Shown here: one piece after another, positions 27,089-35,118 of the stretch | Numbering within the stretch: the stretch's first letter is position 1 | How the letters are laid out: every line of letters begins with the position of its first letter | Assembly (NCBI RefSeq): GCF_000515395.1 | Contig: NZ_KI911782.1 | Location: 532,990-596,989 of the forward strand | DNA: 64,000 bases | From: Jiangella gansuensis DSM 44835 | GTDB taxonomy: Bacteria > Actinomycetota > Actinomycetes > Jiangellales > Jiangellaceae | Reading direction: 5' to 3' | The notes under the pieces: generated by a model | What the model was told of the DNA's origin: nothing | Seen by the model: only the letters and a program-made list of their open reading frames with translations | The model's database searches: none | Position numbers and translations under genes: made by a program

Positions 27089-27709
27089 TCAGGACAGCAC
27101 GCGGTAGGTCACATGTGTGACCAGGCTCGCCGCCCGCGACGACACTTGTTCGAGTTCCAGCGTCGGTACTCCCTCGAACAGCCGCGTGCCCGCGCCGAGC
27201 GTGAGCGGCACGATGTGCAGCCGCAGTTCGTCGATCAGTCCGGCGGCGAGGTACTGGTTGATGGTCGTGGCGCCGCCCATGATCGCGACGTCGCCGTCGC
27301 CGGCCGCCGCGCGTGCCTGTGCCAGCGCGGCCTCGATTCCGTCGGTGACGAAGTGGTAGGTGGTGCCGCCGTCCATCGGCTGCGGCTCGCGTGCGTGGTG
27401 GGTGAGCACGAACACCGGGGCGTGGTAGGGCGGGTTGTCGCCCCACCAGCCGTTCCATTGCCGGTCCCACTCGCCACGCACCGGGCCGAACATGTTGCGC
27501 CCCATGATGAATGCTCTTGCGGCGGTCATCTGCTCGATCTCGGCCTGGTTCTCGTCGGCGGTTTCGGAGTACCAGGCGTGCAGCTTGTCGCCCCAGCCGT
27601 CGCCTCCGTCGTCGCCGAACGGGCGTTCCTCGCTCTGGTTGAGCCCGGCCGTGTACCCGTCGGCTGTGACTGTGATGCCGCTGATCACTCTGCCGGTACG
27701 TGTGGTCAT
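27089..27709 (-). CDS. RibD-type DHFR-family reductase, paralogue 2
   Basis: A 206-aa RibD_C-like NADPH reductase: SGITVTADGYTAG, FIMGRNMFGP, PVFVLTHHAREPQPM, YHFVTDGIEAALAQARAAAG, IMGGATTINQYLAAGLIDEL and TRLFEGVP. The pattern matches the paralogues at 2356 and 34450, and the substrate is unknown. A palindromic site 100 bp upstream is the same as the one upstream of the 34450 gene, so both are probably under one repressor. The methyltransferase follows 22 bp downstream. Confidence 0.85.
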   Translation of the reverse strand: MTTRTGRVISGITVTADGYTAGLNQSEERPFGDDGGDGWGDKLHAWYSETADENQAEIEQMTAARAFIMGRNMFGPVRGEWDRQWNGWWGDNPPYHAPVFVLTHHAREPQPMDGGTTYHFVTDGIEAALAQARAAAGDGDVAIMGGATTINQYLAAGLIDELRLHIVPLTLGAGTRLFEGVPTLELEQVSSRAASLVTHVTYRVLS

Positions 27710-27808
27710 GCTCTCCTCCTCGTAGCGGCCTCGGTCGCCGTCCGCAGGGAGCCTGCAAGGGCCACCGTACGGGTCCGTGTCCGCGGGTCACTGTTTCCTG
27801 CTGGAGCC

Positions 27809-27831
27809 AACTGTGTCCTAGGGACACTGTT
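27809..27831 (-). promoter_or_regulatory. 23-bp operator, copy 1 (shared with 34383-34405)
   Basis: On the minus strand: AACAGTGTCC, a 3-base centre CTA, GGACACAGTT. The arms pair over 10 bp with one mismatch. The other copy has exactly the same arms, in the same orientation to its gene, and differs only in the centre. The dyad is TetR-like in form; the regulator gene is not identified within the window. Confidence 0.65.
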
Positions 27832-28192
27832 TTCGCAAGGCTCCCGTGGAGAGCCGTTTCACCGATCGCAGGTCGACGGGGTGCGGCGCGACGGCCGAGC
27901 CATGCGGGCGATATGACCCGGCAGGCCCGGCCGTCCGCGGTACGTGACCGTGCGGCTCAGGAGCTGATGCGACTGCGGGTCTGGCGGCGCTAGCTTCGGG
28001 CGAGCGGGCTGAGCTGGTCCTCACGGTGCACGTCGGTGACGGCGACGGCCGATGTCCCGTCCGCCGGGCACGCGGCGGCCCATTTCGCCGCGTGGACCTA
28101 TCACGCCCGCGAAGGTGCCCGACGGGTTGGCCGGTACGGCGAGACTTTCGCACCGCCACCGACCCGTCAAACCCCCACGCCGCTCCGGACGC
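27832..28192. other. 361-bp gap without recognised gene
   Basis: No open frame with a convincing start, ribosome site or homology is visible on either strand. A 27-codon frame at about 27913 and a 49-codon frame at about 28036 read as random GC-rich DNA. It may be the remnant of a regulator gene for the nearby operator, but nothing readable supports this. Confidence 0.3.
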
Positions 28193-29500
28193 TCAGCGGG
28201 GCAGGAAGGTGCGGACGGACTGGGCGACGGTGTCGGGGGCCATCCAGAACGCGGAGTGGTCCTGGCCGGGCAGGATCTCGACGGTGACCTGCGGCAGGAT
28301 CTCGGCAAGCGCGTGGGCGCCTTCGACAATGAACGGCTCGCTGTTCTCGCCGACCAGCACCATGACCGGCGCGTCGATGGACCAGCGGTCGCGGGGGAGC
28401 GGCCGGCCGTCCTGCGTGCCTTGCATGATGCGGCCGTCGTAGGCGTAGGTGTGGGCGAGTGCGGCCATCTCGTCCCACGACGGGTCCTGCTTCATGCCCG
28501 CGACCCACTCAGCCGGAACCCCGACCACCTCGGTCATGAAGTACTCGACCGCCTCGCTGCGCTTGCCTGCCGCGACGAGAGCCTCCTGGTGCTCGACGTA
28601 GCCGGCGGGCGCCGGCGGGCGCGTGTCGCTGACGATGAACGGCGGCTCGAAGAGGTGCAGCGCCGTGACCTTGGAGCCGAGCGCGCTGGCGGCGTCGAGC
28701 GCGAGCACGCAGCCGCCGGAGCCGCTGATCAGCGCGGCCCGGCCGCCGACGGCGCCGATGAGCGCCTCGATGTCCTCGATCTCGCGGGCCGGGTCGTACG
28801 GCTGCGGGTCGCCGCTGCCGCCGCGGCCGCGTCGGTCGAAGTTGACGACGGTGAAGTCCTTCGCCAACTCGGTGGCGATGCCGACGACGCCGGTGTGGTC
28901 CTCGGCGACGGTGCTGATGACCACGACGGCGGGGCCGGAGCCGGCCGTCTCGTACGCGATGGTGGTGCCGTCCTTGGAGGTCAGGGTGTTCATGGTGGTT
29001 GCCTTTCGGGTGCGGGTTTGGTCGATGTCGGTGTCGAGGCGGGCCAGCGCCTCCTGGTAGCCCTCCGCCATGCCGAGCGCGATGGCCTGCTGGAGGGCGT
29101 CACGGTCGGAGAACACGGCGGTGATGGCGACCCTGGTGCCGGTTCCGTCGGCGGTGAACGTGACGTCGGTGGGGACGCCGTCGCCCGTGACGGTCCAGTC
29201 CGCTGCGGCAAACTGGTCGAGGTAGCCGAGCCGTTCGCGCGGCACCACCTCGCGGTAGGTGGCGACGATGTGGACGGGATCGGCGGATCCGTCGTCGGGA
29301 ACCATGGAGAACCGCCACTGGCCCCCGGGGCGGACGTCCATCAGGTCGACGGTGGTGGTCCAGCCGTGCGGTCCCCACCAGCGGGCGATGGCGTCGGGGT
29401 CGGTCCACGCTGTCCACACGCGCTCGGCCGCAGCGCGGTAGTGTCGGCTGATCGTCAGCATCTTGGTCTGCTCGTCGATGACGATGCCGTCGGTGGTCAC
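28193..29500 (-). CDS. SRPBCC domain fused to alpha/beta hydrolase
   Basis: One uninterrupted frame of 435 aa. Residues 1-165 are an AHSA1-type SRPBCC domain (MLTISRHYRAAAERVWTAW, ARWWGPHGWTTTV, GGQWRFSMVPDDG). Residues 170-435 are an alpha/beta hydrolase with NFDRRGRGGSGDP, nucleophile elbow ISGSGGCVLAL and catalytic His in GQDHSAFW. Between them no stop codon occurs. An internal ATG at 28993 preceded by AAAGG at 8 nt could also start the hydrolase alone, so fusion and separate products are both possible. GTG start at 29500 overlaps the ArsR gene by 4 bp. Confidence 0.75.
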   Translation of the reverse strand: MTTDGIVIDEQTKMLTISRHYRAAAERVWTAWTDPDAIARWWGPHGWTTTVDLMDVRPGGQWRFSMVPDDGSADPVHIVATYREVVPRERLGYLDQFAAADWTVTGDGVPTDVTFTADGTGTRVAITAVFSDRDALQQAIALGMAEGYQEALARLDTDIDQTRTRKATTMNTLTSKDGTTIAYETAGSGPAVVVISTVAEDHTGVVGIATELAKDFTVVNFDRRGRGGSGDPQPYDPAREIEDIEALIGAVGGRAALISGSGGCVLALDAASALGSKVTALHLFEPPFIVSDTRPPAPAGYVEHQEALVAAGKRSEAVEYFMTEVVGVPAEWVAGMKQDPSWDEMAALAHTYAYDGRIMQGTQDGRPLPRDRWSIDAPVMVLVGENSEPFIVEGAHALAEILPQVTVEILPGQDHSAFWMAPDTVAQSVRTFLPR

Positions 29501-29832
29501 GAGCTGTCTCCGTTCGGGTCGGTGTCGTCGAGGAAGTCGCCGAGGCGGTCCAGCCGCTCGGCCCACAGGAAGGCGAAGCTCTGCGACCACGCGCCGATGT
29601 CGCGCAGGGGCTCGGGTCGCAGTTGGTAGATGCGTTGCTGGGCCTGCCGGGTCGCGGTGACGACGCCGGCATCGGCCAGCAGTCGCAGGTGCCGGGACAC
29701 GTGCGGCTGGGCCATCCCGAGCGCGTCGACGATGGCGCCGACGCTGTGCGGGCCGGAGCGCAGCAGTTCGACGATGCGGAACCGGTTGGGCTCCGCGATG
29801 ACGCTCAGCCGATGCTGCAGCAACTCGTCCAT
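29497..29832 (-). CDS. ArsR-family regulator
   Basis: A 111-aa winged-helix regulator of the SRPBCC-linked subfamily: LSVIAEPNRFRIVELL, HTH AQPHVSRHLRLLADAGVV, wing RQAQQRIYQL. It lacks Cys metal-site pairs. ATG 29832 gives the family's usual N-terminus; an in-frame ATG at 29847 adds five residues. It is translationally coupled to the SRPBCC-hydrolase gene. Inverted CTGAACAT/ATGTTCAG arms lie just upstream. Confidence 0.82.
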   Translation of the reverse strand: MDELLQHRLSVIAEPNRFRIVELLRSGPHSVGAIVDALGMAQPHVSRHLRLLADAGVVTATRQAQQRIYQLRPEPLRDIGAWSQSFAFLWAERLDRLGDFLDDTDPNGDSS

Positions 29833-29835
29833 GCA

Positions 29836-29879
29836 CTGAACATACATCCAAACATATATACACGCAAACAGATGTTCAG
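29836..29879. promoter_or_regulatory. inverted repeat upstream of ArsR gene
   Basis: CTGAACAT (29836-29843) and ATGTTCAG (29872-29879) are perfect 8-bp inverted arms 28 bp apart, flanking an unusually AT-rich stretch (ACATATATACACG) that is probably the promoter. Likely operator of the ArsR operon. Confidence 0.45.
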
Positions 29880-29895
29880 GGTGCAGTGTCTGGTT

Positions 29896-29924
29896 TGGTG
29901 ACCGTCACCACATATCTATTGACA
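29896..29924 (+). promoter_or_regulatory. palindrome and -35 element before DUF2975 operon
   Basis: TGGTGAC-C-GTCACCA (29896-29910) is a perfect 15-bp dyad, followed by TTGACA (29919-29924) about 30 bp upstream of the DUF2975 start. A clear -10 is not seen. It could be the operator for the XRE regulator of this operon. Confidence 0.4.
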
Positions 29925-29953
29925 TTCGATAGGTAGTCATCGAAGGTCGATGC

Positions 29954-30433
29954 ATGACGACGATGGGTCGGGCGGTGGGGCTGCTTCGGGTCCTGCTCGC
30001 CGTTCTGTTTGCCGGTCTGGTCGTGGCGCAGGTGGCGATCCTGCCGGGAACGCTGGCGTACCTGGCGGAGGAGGAGCCGGACCTGGCATACCTGCGCTGG
30101 CCGATGCTCGTGTTCTCGATCGTGGAACTGGTGTGCGTCCAGGTCGTGATCGTGTGCACCTGGAAGCTGCTCACCATGGTCAAGGCTGACCGGATCTTCA
30201 GCGAGGCCGCCTTCGCGTGGGTGAACACCATCGTGTGGTCCATGGGAACCGCCTGGGTGCTGCTGTTCGGGGTGTTCGTGTACGTCACGGCCGTGGTGTC
30301 GGGGCCCGGGCTGCCGGTCCTGCTGTTCGGGACGGTGCTGGCCGGCGGCGTGCTGGTCCTGCTCATGGTCGTGATGCGGGCGCTGCTCCGGCAGGCCACG
30401 ACGCTGCGCAGCGACATGGACGCGGTGATCTGA
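29954..30433 (+). CDS. DUF2975 family membrane protein
   Basis: A 159-aa protein with four membrane segments (about residues 7-30, 48-72, 92-115, 122-145) and short loops. DUF2975 proteins of unknown function are almost always followed by a small XRE-type regulator, as here (TGATG overlap). The pair may form a membrane-signal/regulator unit, but that is only suggested by conservation of the pair. Confidence 0.8.
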   Translation: MTTMGRAVGLLRVLLAVLFAGLVVAQVAILPGTLAYLAEEEPDLAYLRWPMLVFSIVELVCVQVVIVCTWKLLTMVKADRIFSEAAFAWVNTIVWSMGTAWVLLFGVFVYVTAVVSGPGLPVLLFGTVLAGGVLVLLMVVMRALLRQATTLRSDMDAVI

Positions 30434-30639
30434 TGCCCATCGTGGTGCGCATCGACGTCGAGCTCGCCAAGCGCAAGATGAGCGTCGGCGAGTTCGCCGA
30501 GCGGGTCGGGCTGACGCCGGCGAACGTCGCGGTGCTGAAGAACGGCCGGGCGAAGGCCGTCCGCTTCAGCACCTTGGAGGCGATGTGCCGGGTTCTCGAC
30601 TGCCAGCCCGGCGACCTCCTCGAATGGGTCGACGAGTGA
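30433..30639 (+). CDS. small XRE-family HTH regulator (YozG-like)
   Basis: A 68-aa protein made of one HTH: ELAKRKMSVGEFAERVGLTPANVAVLKNGRAKAVRFSTLEAMCRVLDCQPGDLLEW-like layout, the usual partner of DUF2975. It overlaps the DUF2975 stop by one base and the next FAD gene start by 4 bp (GTGA), so all three are co-translated. Confidence 0.85.
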   Translation: MPIVVRIDVELAKRKMSVGEFAERVGLTPANVAVLKNGRAKAVRFSTLEAMCRVLDCQPGDLLEWVDE

Positions 30640-31757
30640 CGCCGTCGACGGTGGCCGACGTGCTGGTGGTCGGGGCCGGGCTGGCCGGGCTGCACACGGC
30701 CACCCGGCTCGCCGAGCACGGTCACGACGTCCTCGTGGTCGAGCGGCGGCCCCGGCTCACCGGCGCGATCCGGACCACCGGCATCTTCGTGCGGCGCACG
30801 CTGGACGACTTCGCGCTACCCGCCGACTGCCTCGGTCCGCCGATCCGGCGGGTCGTCCTCTACCCACCCAGCCGGCGCCGCCCGGTGAGCCTGGTCAGCG
30901 AGCGGGACGAATACCGCGTCGGTGACATGGCGGGGCTCTATGTCGCCGCGGCCCGGACCGCGTCCGACGCCGGAGTCCGGATCATGTTGGGCACCGCTTT
31001 CACCGGCCGGGGGGCGGGCTGCTTCGTCGCCACCGGCCCGGACGGTCCGATCAGCGTCCGTGCCCGGTTCGTCGTCGGCGCCGACGGTGCCCGCTCAAGG
31101 GTCGCCCGCGACCTCGGCCTCGACCGCAACCGGCACCTGCTGGTCGGAGCGGAGGAGGTCTTCCCGATTCGCGGCGGGGCGGATCCGCCCGCCTTCCACT
31201 GTGTCCTCGACCCGTCGCTCGCGCCCGGCTACCTGGCGTGGGTCGTCAACGACGGAGAGCATGCGCACGTCGGTGTGGCCGGCTACGCCGACCGCTTCCC
31301 GGACGGCATGCGGCGGTCACTGTCGAGGTTCCGTGCGTCCGCCCCCGGGCTGGCCGGCGCCGGGAGCCCGGACGAGGTGGAGAAGCGCGGCGGGCCGATC
31401 CCCGTCGGCGGGATGCTGCGCCGCATCAGCTGCGTCGACGGACTTCTCGTCGGGGACGCGGCGGGGGCGGTCTCTCCACTCACCGCGGGCGGGCTCGACC
31501 CGTGCCTGCGGCTGTCCGAGCTCGCCGCGGCCGCCCTCGACGAGGCGCTGCGAACCGGCCGTCCGGATGCACTGGCCCGGTACGACGGCTCCGCGCTGCG
31601 GGCCCGCTTCCGCGGGCGGTTGTTGCTGCGTCGGGGCCTGGCCCAGGTGCGCACGCCCACCATGGCGGCGACGGCGTTCACCCTGCTGCGCACCCCGTTC
31701 GGCCGGGCGGCGGCCGGCCGCATCCTGTTCGGCGACGGGTCCTTTCCGGACCCATGA
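30636..31757 (+). CDS. FAD-dependent oxidoreductase, geranylgeranyl-reductase-like
   Basis: A 373-aa flavoprotein of the GGR/FAD monooxygenase type. FAD motif DVLVVGAGLAGLHTATRLAEHG (residues 8-29) and LVVERR; RFVVGADGARSRVARDLG is the DG motif; VDGLLVGDAAGAVSPLTAGGLDPCLRLSELAA is the GD motif with the G-G loop. Members reduce isoprenoid double bonds or hydroxylate aromatic compounds; which applies is open. GTG 30636 was chosen because an upstream in-frame ATG lies inside the XRE gene. Confidence 0.82.
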   Translation: MTPSTVADVLVVGAGLAGLHTATRLAEHGHDVLVVERRPRLTGAIRTTGIFVRRTLDDFALPADCLGPPIRRVVLYPPSRRRPVSLVSERDEYRVGDMAGLYVAAARTASDAGVRIMLGTAFTGRGAGCFVATGPDGPISVRARFVVGADGARSRVARDLGLDRNRHLLVGAEEVFPIRGGADPPAFHCVLDPSLAPGYLAWVVNDGEHAHVGVAGYADRFPDGMRRSLSRFRASAPGLAGAGSPDEVEKRGGPIPVGGMLRRISCVDGLLVGDAAGAVSPLTAGGLDPCLRLSELAAAALDEALRTGRPDALARYDGSALRARFRGRLLLRRGLAQVRTPTMAATAFTLLRTPFGRAAAGRILFGDGSFPDP

Positions 31758-31758
31758 G

Positions 31759-31792
31759 GCGCCGGAGAGGACCGGCCGTCACGCCGGCGCCT
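31759..31792. terminator. bidirectional hairpin between convergent genes
   Basis: GGCGCCGG and CCGGCGCC, perfect 8-bp arms with an 18-nt loop, begin 1 bp after the FAD gene stop and run into the 3' end of the convergent NmrA-like gene. Reasonable as a shared terminator, without T-tracts. Confidence 0.4.
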
Positions 31793-32420
31793 GAGCCACG
31801 GTGAAGTGCCGGTCGGTGCCGGGCCGTTCGAGTTCGTCGACGGCGGCGACCGCGAGGTCCTCGGCGCTGATGCGCGACGTGCCATCAGCGTCGGTGAGCA
31901 GGGTGGTGGTGCCGCGCCGGTACCGGCCGGTGCGCTCGCCGGGTTCCAGCAGGGCCGGTGGGCTGAGGTACGTCCAGGCCACGCCTGGGTGGTCGCGGCA
32001 GGCCCGCAGCTGGGCCAAGCTGGCGGCGGCGATGGTGCGCCACTGTGCCGGCACATACGCGGGGTCGTCGACGACGCGGAGGCCCGGCGCGTTGGGTGAG
32101 GCCAGTGGGCCGGCGCCGCCGATGACGACGACGGGTGCCCCGGCTGTCCGGGCGGCGTCGAGGACGGTCGTGGTCAGGGCCGCCAAGGTGTGCTCGCGGC
32201 CGGCGCCGGGACGGACGGCCAGGAACACGGCGTCGACGCCGTCGAAGAGAGGTGTCAGCGTCTGCGGCTCGTTCGCGTCGACGGCGACGGAGACGATCCC
32301 GGCAGCCGTGGACGGTCGCGGGGTCCTTGCCGCGGCGATCACGTGGTGGCCGCGGGTGGTGGCTTCGGTGACGAGCCGGCTGCCGACCATGCCGGTGGCG
32401 CCGATGACGGAGATCCTCAT
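31779..32420 (-). CDS. NmrA-like NAD(P)H-binding protein
   Basis: A 213-aa short Rossmann protein with MRISVIGATGMVGSRLVTEA (GxxGxxG) at residues 1-20, FDGVDAVFLAVRPG and GGAGPL. It lacks the Tyr-x-x-x-Lys of classical SDR enzymes, so it is a NADPH-sensor or atypical oxidoreductase. ATG 32420 overlaps the EamA gene stop by 4 bp, and the two form one operon divergent from the LysR gene. Confidence 0.82.
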   Translation of the reverse strand: MRISVIGATGMVGSRLVTEATTRGHHVIAAARTPRPSTAAGIVSVAVDANEPQTLTPLFDGVDAVFLAVRPGAGREHTLAALTTTVLDAARTAGAPVVVIGGAGPLASPNAPGLRVVDDPAYVPAQWRTIAAASLAQLRACRDHPGVAWTYLSPPALLEPGERTGRYRRGTTTLLTDADGTSRISAEDLAVAAVDELERPGTDRHFTVAQAPA

Positions 32421-33328
32421 GGACGGGACGGTCCCTTCGCGCGACGCGGGGTGAGTTGGCCGGCGACGAGCGCGGCGAGGGCGAGCGCGAACCCGGCGAC
32501 CTGAGCCGCGGTGAACGTCTCCGCCAGCAGCACCATGCCGAGGACGGCCGCCACCAGGGGAGAGAGCAGGCCGAGCAGGGCGGTGGCGGTGACGGGAAGC
32601 GTCCGGAGCCCGTTGAACCACAGGCTGTAGGCGAGGAGCCCGCCGACGATGCCGAGCCACGCGTAACCGGCGACGGCCGGCGGATCGATCTGAGCGGGGA
32701 CGCCCTCGACAAGCGCGACCGGGACGAGGAGGGCCAGGCCGCCGGCCGTCAACAGCCAGCCCGCGAATGCCACGGCTCCGACCTCGGGTGGCCGCCCCCA
32801 CCGCTTGGTGAGCGTCACGCCCAAGCCCATCGAGGCGGCACCGGCCAGGCCGGCGAACACTCCCGCGGTGTCGAGCGCGGCTTGCGAGTCGAGAACGACC
32901 AGTCCGACGCCGGCCACACCGGCGACGCCCCAGGCCAGCCGCCAGGTCGAGAGCCGTTCCGAGAGCACGCCCATGGCCAGGAACGCGACGATGATCGGCT
33001 GGGTCGCGCCGAGCGTCGCGGCGACGCCGCCGGGCAAGCGTTCGGCGGCCAGGAACAGCAGTGGGAAGAACGCCGCGATGTTGAGGACGCCGAGGACCGC
33101 GGCCTTCCACCACCAGTCGCCGCGCGGGAGGACGCGGGAGATCGCCAGCGCCAGCAGGCCGGCAGGCAGCGCCCGCATCAGCGCGGCGAACAGCGGATGC
33201 CCTGCGGGCAGGAGCTCGGTGGTGACGACATAAGTGCTGCCCCAGACCGCCGGGGCCAGTGCGGTGATCAAGGTGAGCGGCAGGCGCGCCGTATCCGGGC
33301 GAGGGGCATCGAGCAGGGTGATGGTCAC
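32417..33328 (-). CDS. EamA/DMT-family transporter
   Basis: A 303-aa permease with 10 predicted membrane segments in two EamA repeats (TALAPAVWGSTYVVTTELLP ... and GVTLTKRWGRP ...). It belongs to the drug/metabolite exporter superfamily, with substrates often amino acids or small metabolites. GTG start at 33328, 79 bp from the divergent LysR gene, the common regulator-exporter arrangement. Confidence 0.82.
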   Translation of the reverse strand: MTITLLDAPRPDTARLPLTLITALAPAVWGSTYVVTTELLPAGHPLFAALMRALPAGLLALAISRVLPRGDWWWKAAVLGVLNIAAFFPLLFLAAERLPGGVAATLGATQPIIVAFLAMGVLSERLSTWRLAWGVAGVAGVGLVVLDSQAALDTAGVFAGLAGAASMGLGVTLTKRWGRPPEVGAVAFAGWLLTAGGLALLVPVALVEGVPAQIDPPAVAGYAWLGIVGGLLAYSLWFNGLRTLPVTATALLGLLSPLVAAVLGMVLLAETFTAAQVAGFALALAALVAGQLTPRRAKGPSRP

Positions 33329-33383
33329 CCCTCCACCCTCATCCACCACGATCGATGAGTCCAACACATGCTTTTCAATACAG

Positions 33384-33402
33384 CTATCGTGATTCACGAT
33401 AG
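33384..33402. promoter_or_regulatory. LysR-type operator, perfect 19-bp palindrome
   Basis: CTATCGTGA-T-TCACGATAG is a perfect dyad of the T-N11-A kind (LysR box), sitting in the divergent EamA/LysR promoter region and ending 4 bp before the LysR ATG. Confidence 0.7.
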
Positions 33403-33406
33403 ATGG

Positions 33407-34300
33407 ATGGAGCTTCAACAGTTGCGCTATGTGCTGGCCGTGGCCGAGACCGGCAACTTCACCCGCGCCGCTCGGCAGTGCTTCGTGGTCCAGTCGGCGC
33501 TGAGTCACCAGGTCGCCGCGCTGGAGCGGGAGCTCGGGTTCACCCTGTTCGCCCGCACCAGCAGGCGGGTGGAGCTCACGGCTGCCGGCGAGGCGTTCCT
33601 CCCCGCGGCCCGTGCCTGTCTCGAGTCGGCCGGCCGGGCCGTCGCCGACGCCGCCGCCGCCCTCGGCCACGTGCGCGGCACGCTCACCGTCGGCGTCATC
33701 CCCACCGTCACGGCTGTGGACGTTCCGTCCGCGCTGCGCGACTTCCACTACGAGCATCCGCAGGTGCGTATCGCGATGCGGGTCGGCGGGAGCCACGACC
33801 TGTGCGCGGACGTGCGCTCCGGTCAGGTCGACGTCGCGCTGCTGGGGCTGCCGGAGGGGGATCAGCCGCGCGGAGTCCGCTCACGGGTACTGGCCCGCGA
33901 CGAGCACGTGGCCGTCGTCGCCCGCGACCACCACCTGGCCGGACGGGCCGGCGTCAGCCTCGACGACGTCGCCGCGGAGACCTTCGCCGACTTCCCGGCC
34001 GGTTCACCGGGACGGGCACAGAGTGACCTGGCGTTCGCCGCGGCCGGCCTGACGCGCGACGTCGCCTTCGAGGCCATGGCGGCCGACTTCCTGCTCGGCC
34101 TGGTCCGGCAGGACCTCGCGATCGCGCTGCTGCCCTCGGCGTTCGCGCCCACAGCCCCGGACCTGGTGGCGATCCCACTCGTCGGCGGGCCCACACGAGT
34201 GGAGTACCTGGCCTGGAGCGACTTCAACCCGAGCCCGGCCGCGTCGGCGTTCCTCGACGTGCTGGACCGGCGTGCGGCTGACGAGCCCGTCGGCGACTGA
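33407..34300 (+). CDS. LysR-family transcriptional regulator
   Basis: A 297-aa LTTR. N-terminal HTH at residues 5-60 (LRYVLAVAETGNFTRAARQCFVVQSALSHQVAALERELGFTLFART), helical linker, and effector domain from about 90 (GTLTVGVIPTVTAVDVPSALRDFH). ATG 33407 was chosen over an in-frame ATG at 33368 because the latter would place the palindrome inside the coding region. Expected to activate the divergent EamA/NmrA operon. Confidence 0.87.
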   Translation: MELQQLRYVLAVAETGNFTRAARQCFVVQSALSHQVAALERELGFTLFARTSRRVELTAAGEAFLPAARACLESAGRAVADAAAALGHVRGTLTVGVIPTVTAVDVPSALRDFHYEHPQVRIAMRVGGSHDLCADVRSGQVDVALLGLPEGDQPRGVRSRVLARDEHVAVVARDHHLAGRAGVSLDDVAAETFADFPAGSPGRAQSDLAFAAAGLTRDVAFEAMAADFLLGLVRQDLAIALLPSAFAPTAPDLVAIPLVGGPTRVEYLAWSDFNPSPAASAFLDVLDRRAADEPVGD

Positions 34301-34382
34301 CCCGCGATGGACGACGCCGGGGCCGTGACGTCGGCCGGCGCCGACGGGCCAGCGATTCGCGGGGCGCGCAGGGGGTTGCCAA

Positions 34383-34405
34383 AACAGTGTCCATGGGACA
34401 CAGTT
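34383..34405 (+). promoter_or_regulatory. 23-bp operator, copy 2 (shared with 27809-27831)
   Basis: AACAGTGTCC, centre ATG, GGACACAGTT; 45 bp upstream of the third RibD-type reductase gene. The arms are identical base for base with copy 1, including the single asymmetric position, and oriented the same way to the gene. Confidence 0.65.
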
Positions 34406-34449
34406 TGCGTACACGCCATCGACCTGGCGATACGGAAAGGAAGGCAGAC

Positions 34450-35052
34450 ATGACAAAGGTCGTCTACGACATGAGCATGTCCCTCGACGGGTTCGTGACC
34501 GCAGCCGGCATCACCGCGGACGAGCCCCTCGGCGCCGGCGGTGAGCGCCTGCACAGCTGGGCCTTCCCCGGCGCCGACGAACGCAGCGCCGCCTTGGTGA
34601 AGCAAGGCCAGCAGAGCCTCGGGGCGATGATCACCGGGCGGACCACCTACGACGCATCGCTGCGCTGGTGGGGCCCGGACGGCCCGACCGGCGCGAACCG
34701 GGTGCCGTTGTACGTCGTCACGCACCGCGAGACGCCCCGCCCGGCCGACGGGAGCGTGTACACGTTCGTCACCGACGGCATCGACAGTGCGGTGAAACAG
34801 GCCAAGGCCACCGCCGGCGACAAGAACGTCGCGATCAGTGGGGTCAGCGTCGGAAGCCAGCTCATCCAGGCCGGATATGTCGACGAGTTGGTGGTCCACG
34901 TCGTGCCGCTGCTCTTCGGTGACGGCGTCCGGTTCTACGACCATGTCGGCGGCGACCACGTCGACCTGGAGCTGATCGAAGCGATCCCGACTCCGCACGC
35001 CACCCACCTGCACTACCGCGTGGTCGGCCGACGCGACCCGACGTCGGGCTGA
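34450..35052 (+). CDS. RibD-type DHFR-family reductase, paralogue 3
   Basis: A 200-aa RibD_C-like protein: VVYDMSMSLDGFVT, AMITGRTTYDASLRWWGP, LYVVTHRETPRPAD, YTFVTDGIDSAVKQAKATAG, ISGVSVGSQLIQAGYVDEL and the C-terminal VRFYDHVG. The glycine-rich loop reads SGVSVGS, a variant of the usual GGxxT. GGAAAGGAAGG precedes the ATG. It is a single-gene unit; the shared operator upstream links it with the gene at 27089. Confidence 0.85.
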   Translation: MTKVVYDMSMSLDGFVTAAGITADEPLGAGGERLHSWAFPGADERSAALVKQGQQSLGAMITGRTTYDASLRWWGPDGPTGANRVPLYVVTHRETPRPADGSVYTFVTDGIDSAVKQAKATAGDKNVAISGVSVGSQLIQAGYVDELVVHVVPLLFGDGVRFYDHVGGDHVDLELIEAIPTPHATHLHYRVVGRRDPTSG

Positions 35053-35118
35053 TCGCCGTCGGCGCGGCGCATACGGCAGGGTGGCCGGTGACGTTCACCG
35101 ACCCGGGAGGACCGCATC

